DNA from: Haematococcus lacustris | Lineage: Eukaryota; Chlorophyta; Chlorophyceae; Chlamydomonadales; Haematococcaceae | Direction: 5' to 3' | DNA length: 64,000 nt | NCBI GenBank assembly: GCA_030144725.1 | Contig: JASKMD010000005.1 | Span: forward strand, 6,373,212 to 6,437,211 | Made by a program: the position numbers and the translations under genes | Notes under the pieces: generated by a model | Database searches by the model: none | What the model was told of the DNA's origin: nothing | What the model saw: the letters and a program-made list of their open reading frames with translations, nothing else | Shown: in pieces, positions 61,301 to 64,000 of the stretch | Position numbering within the stretch: the stretch's first letter is position 1 | How the letters are laid out: every line of letters begins with the position of its first letter

Positions 61301-64000
61301 GGAGGCACTAGAGGAGATCGCCTTCAAGCCGGAGTTCCTGGCAGCTCGCATTGAGAAGGAACGCAAGGCGGTGATGGCGGAGGCCCAGGTTAGGCTGGGG
61401 CCAGCAGGAGGGGGGCAAGCAGGGCGGATGGGGCACAGCAGGAGGGGCAACGGCAGCAGCAGCAGTGGCGGCACTGGCGTGCTGCCAGAGCAGCAAGGGC
61501 ATGCCCAGCAGAGCCAGGGGTGCTGGTCGTGCATGAGGGCAGGAGGGGCTGGCTGGTGCGAGAGGCTGAGCCAGGAAGGGGTGCTGGTTGCCACAGGCCA
61601 CATTAAGGCAGGGCAATGGGGGCTTAGCCTAAGTGGGGGCGGCAGCAGCAGTGGCGGCAACGACGGGGCAAGCAGGGGGGAGGGGGCAGGGCAGGGCAGG
61701 GCAGTGGTGCGCCCCAACCAGCTGCTGTGGTGTGATGGTGACATTGAGGTGTGAGGTGTGATGCGTGTGTGATGTGGTTCAGATGATGAACACCATTGAG
61801 TACCGTGTAGACTGCCAGCTGCTGCACTACCTGCACCACGAGAACAACTTGGGCACACGGTGAGTCAGCAGGAGGCGCCCCTGCCGCCCCTGCCGCCACT
61901 GCGCCAGGTGTGGGTGTCATTGCCACCAGCCACCACTGCCACCAGCCAATAAGGCAGCAGCCAGCAGGGCGTGTGGGGGGCAGGACGCCAGCAGCAGCCA
62001 AGTGGCAGCAGCTCATGGGCAGAGGAGGAGCAGGAAGGGCAAGGTGGCAGGTGGCAGCAGGGGGTGCAGCCAGACAGACCAGCGGTGCTGCAGCAGGAAA
62101 CGCCACAGCCTTCACCGCAGCCCAGAGAGCAGCCGAGATGACCAGTGAGATGGAAGGTGGCAGCAGGGCAGCTGCTGTCAAGCAGTACTGCCAGCAGGTG
62201 TGGGTGTCATTGCCATTGGGTCACTGAGCCAGCAGGGGGGGCGGCACCTTGGCCCTCCTTTTGTTGCTGCTGCTCTTGCGGCTGCTGCTGCTCCTGATGG
62301 CGGCAGCGGTGGCAGCAAGAGGTGGGGGCAGCAGGGCCTTGCCTGGGCGGTGGTTGGAAAGGCTTGCAGCTGCGGCAGGGTCAGGTGCCAGGGTGGGCAG
62401 CAGCAGGCACAGCGCTGGAAGTCACAGGCACGTCATAGGCCAGCCAGTGTCACTTCAAGAGAGGGGCAGGTCCAGCTGTCCGGTACTTGGCAGACCCTGT
62501 GCAGCAGCAGGTAGTTGCTCACAGCTGCCACAGCTGTGATGTTGATGTAGATGTTGCTCACAGCTGGCAGTGGGTGCAGCAGCAGTGGCAGGGTGCGCAG
62601 CCTGCCTAGCGAGGTGGTCTAACGGTGTACAGGGAGGGCAGTCCAGGCAGCAGCGGCAGGGTTCTCAGCCTGCCAGGTGAGGCAGCAGCTGGCCCTGGCG
62701 GCCCGCTGGCTTCCCCCTGCCCTCCAGCCGCCTGTTGCCCCAGAGCCACTTGTGCATGGTATGGGTCATTTGAATGAGGGGGTAGGGGAGTGGGTGTGAG
62801 GGAGTCGGTGTGAATGAGTGAGGGTGGTTGTGAGGTTTGTGTGCAGGTTCCCCATCGGCAAGATGGACCAGGTGCAGAGCTGGAGCTATGAGCAGCTGAA
62901 GGCCTTCTGGGCCAAGTGGTACTTCCCCGCCAACGCCACGCTCTACATCGTGGGCGACCTGGATCGCGACGTGGAGGCCACCAAGCAGCTCATCACCCGC
63001 GTGTTTGGCAAGCTGGCCGCGCCCACCCTGACAGCCAAGCAGGCCCAGAGGCTGCGGGAGGTGTACTGGCAGGCGCAGCAGGACCTGCACCCACCTGCCT
63101 ACGTGGCCCAGCCCCCCGCCTGCGCCCCCCTGCAGCCCCAGGCCCAGCAGCAGCAGCAGCAGCAGCAGCTGTTGGAGCAGCGCAGCAGTGCAGCCAGCCC
63201 ACACAGCAACGGCAACGGTAATGGTGCCCATGCGGTCAACGGGACCAGCTCCCATGGCAGCAGCAACGGCAACGGCAATGGTCACGGTAGTAATGGGAAT
63301 GGGAATGGGAATGGGGCAGCGCTGGAGGTGGTGGAGGCTCAGGTGGTGGCCCCCCTGCCCCCTGGCCCTGCCCCTGCCGGCACCCTGGATGGCAACACAG
63401 TTCTAGTGAAGCAGCGTCACCCCATGCGCCCCCCAGTGGCGCACTTCTTTGGCCACGGCCCCATCCAGGATGGGGAGGTCTGCCCCGCCCCAGTCCGCAT
63501 CTTCCGTCACCCTCTCATGCAGCATTTCAGCCTCACTGTGTTCGCCAAGCTGCCCGTGGTGTCCCTCACCCACATGAGGCACATGAAGAACATGCTCATC
63601 AGCCGCATCATCCTGTCGGTGTGGCAGTTCCGCATCGCCCGGCGGTAAGTGCAGCCTGACCTGACCTGACCTGACCTGACCTGACCTGACCTGACCTGAC
63701 CTGACCTGACCTGACCTGACCTGACCTGACCTGACCTGACCTGACCTGACCTGACCTGACCTGACCTGACCTGACCTGACCTGACCTGACCTGACCTGAC
63801 CTGACCCGACCCAGCATACTCACCCTTTCCTGACCTGACCTAACCTGGCACTTGGGTCTGGCACTCTTCCGCCAGTCCTCATGCTGGCCCTGCTGCTGCT
63901 CCCTGGTGAGCACAGCTATGCGGCCGCCAACGCCCCCTTTGTGAAGATCGAGCTGGACATCAGTGACAGCGGGCGTGAGGGGTGTGCAGTGAGCACGCTG
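58308..64000 (+). CDS. SPP: stromal processing peptidase (M16 metallopeptidase), 5' part
   Basis: Cleaves transit peptides from imported preproteins in the chloroplast stroma. Exons: 58308-58471 (tentative), 58560-59181, 61296-61388, 61783-61859, 62847-63644 and 63916 to beyond the window end. The zinc site HLVEH (HxxEH) lies in GIAHLVEHVTFLGSKRR, followed by the SPP-specific LLGTGARANAYTDFHHTVFH. Downstream are IEKERKAVMAEAQ, MMNTIEYRVDCQLLHYL, KWYFPANATLYIVGDLD and SDSGREGC. The first exons are Arg/Ser/Ala-rich, as expected for a transit peptide; an ATG at 58612 is an alternative start. A low-complexity insert (Gln run, then Asn-Gly repeats, about 63145-63330) sits between conserved blocks. 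Phases agree at every junction. The 3' half is outside the window. Confidence 0.9.
59182..61295. other. 2.1-kb intron of the stromal processing peptidase gene
   Basis: No coding exon recognised. Holds CCTGC/CCTGCC repeats (60405-60495) and nine CTGAC units (60842-60886). Long open frames here have repeat-driven composition. Confidence 0.7.
63656..63805. repeat. CTGAC pentamer array, 30 units
   Basis: Starts 12 bases inside the intron after SPP exon 62847-63644, directly after the donor GTAAGT. Same motif as the nine units at 60842-60886 in an earlier intron of the same gene. Confidence 0.95.

Overview
This window is nuclear DNA from a flagellated, photosynthetic green alga, most likely of the Chlamydomonadales. 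The evidence is intron-rich genes with GT-AG and occasional GC-AG splice sites, moderately to highly GC-rich DNA full of C/G-rich microsatellites, TGTAA poly(A)-type signals after several genes, a stromal processing peptidase, a plastid-targeted thylakoid protein, and NME7, a flagellar-type protein. The very low-complexity introns recall Haematococcus-like genomes, but I cannot fix the genus. Nothing bacterial, viral or CRISPR-like is present.

Left part (1-31 kb) is a tandemly duplicated accessory block. Six minus-strand copies (A-F) of a four-exon gene encode a BTB half-domain (exon 1), BTB end (exon 2), BACK domain (exon 3) and a C-terminal MATH/TRAF-like domain (exon 4). The family is known for CUL3 ubiquitin-ligase substrate adaptors. 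B, D and F have intact frames. A has lost exon 1 and has an 11-nt frameshift. C has an in-frame TAG. E has a 1-nt deletion that an internal ATG could bypass. Interleaved on the plus strand are three copies and one relic of a single-pass membrane protein of unknown function. The copies share 5' and 3' flanking modules, so whole segments were duplicated. The block also holds a Q-rich coiled-coil gene (18.3-20.5 kb), a 134-bp hAT-type MITE, a 475-bp element with perfect 26-bp inverted repeats, and a 601-bp retroposed sequence with a 12-bp target duplication and a (TTTC)n tail.

Right part (31-64 kb) is a single-copy housekeeping block. In order: a six-exon plastid/thylakoid protein of unknown function (-, 31.0-32.3 kb); translation factor eIF2B delta (-, 13 exons, 32.8-41.0 kb); NME7 (+, 8 exons, 41.4-44.5 kb), divergent from eIF2B delta; a TAZ zinc-finger protein (-, 46.3-47.1 kb); a vacuolar-glucose/D-xylose-symporter-like MFS transporter (-, about 16 exons, 48.0-57.7 kb); and, divergent from it, the stromal processing peptidase (+, 58.3 kb to the window end, incomplete).

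The introns here carry very large tandem arrays: 295 perfect CAGG units (CCTG on the sense strand), 57 copies of a 14-mer, about 86 copies of a 7-mer, 40 GGTGA units and 30 CTGAC units. Exon coordinates were set by splice consensus, continuous reading phase and agreement among paralogues or with known family patterns. They were not checked against transcripts.
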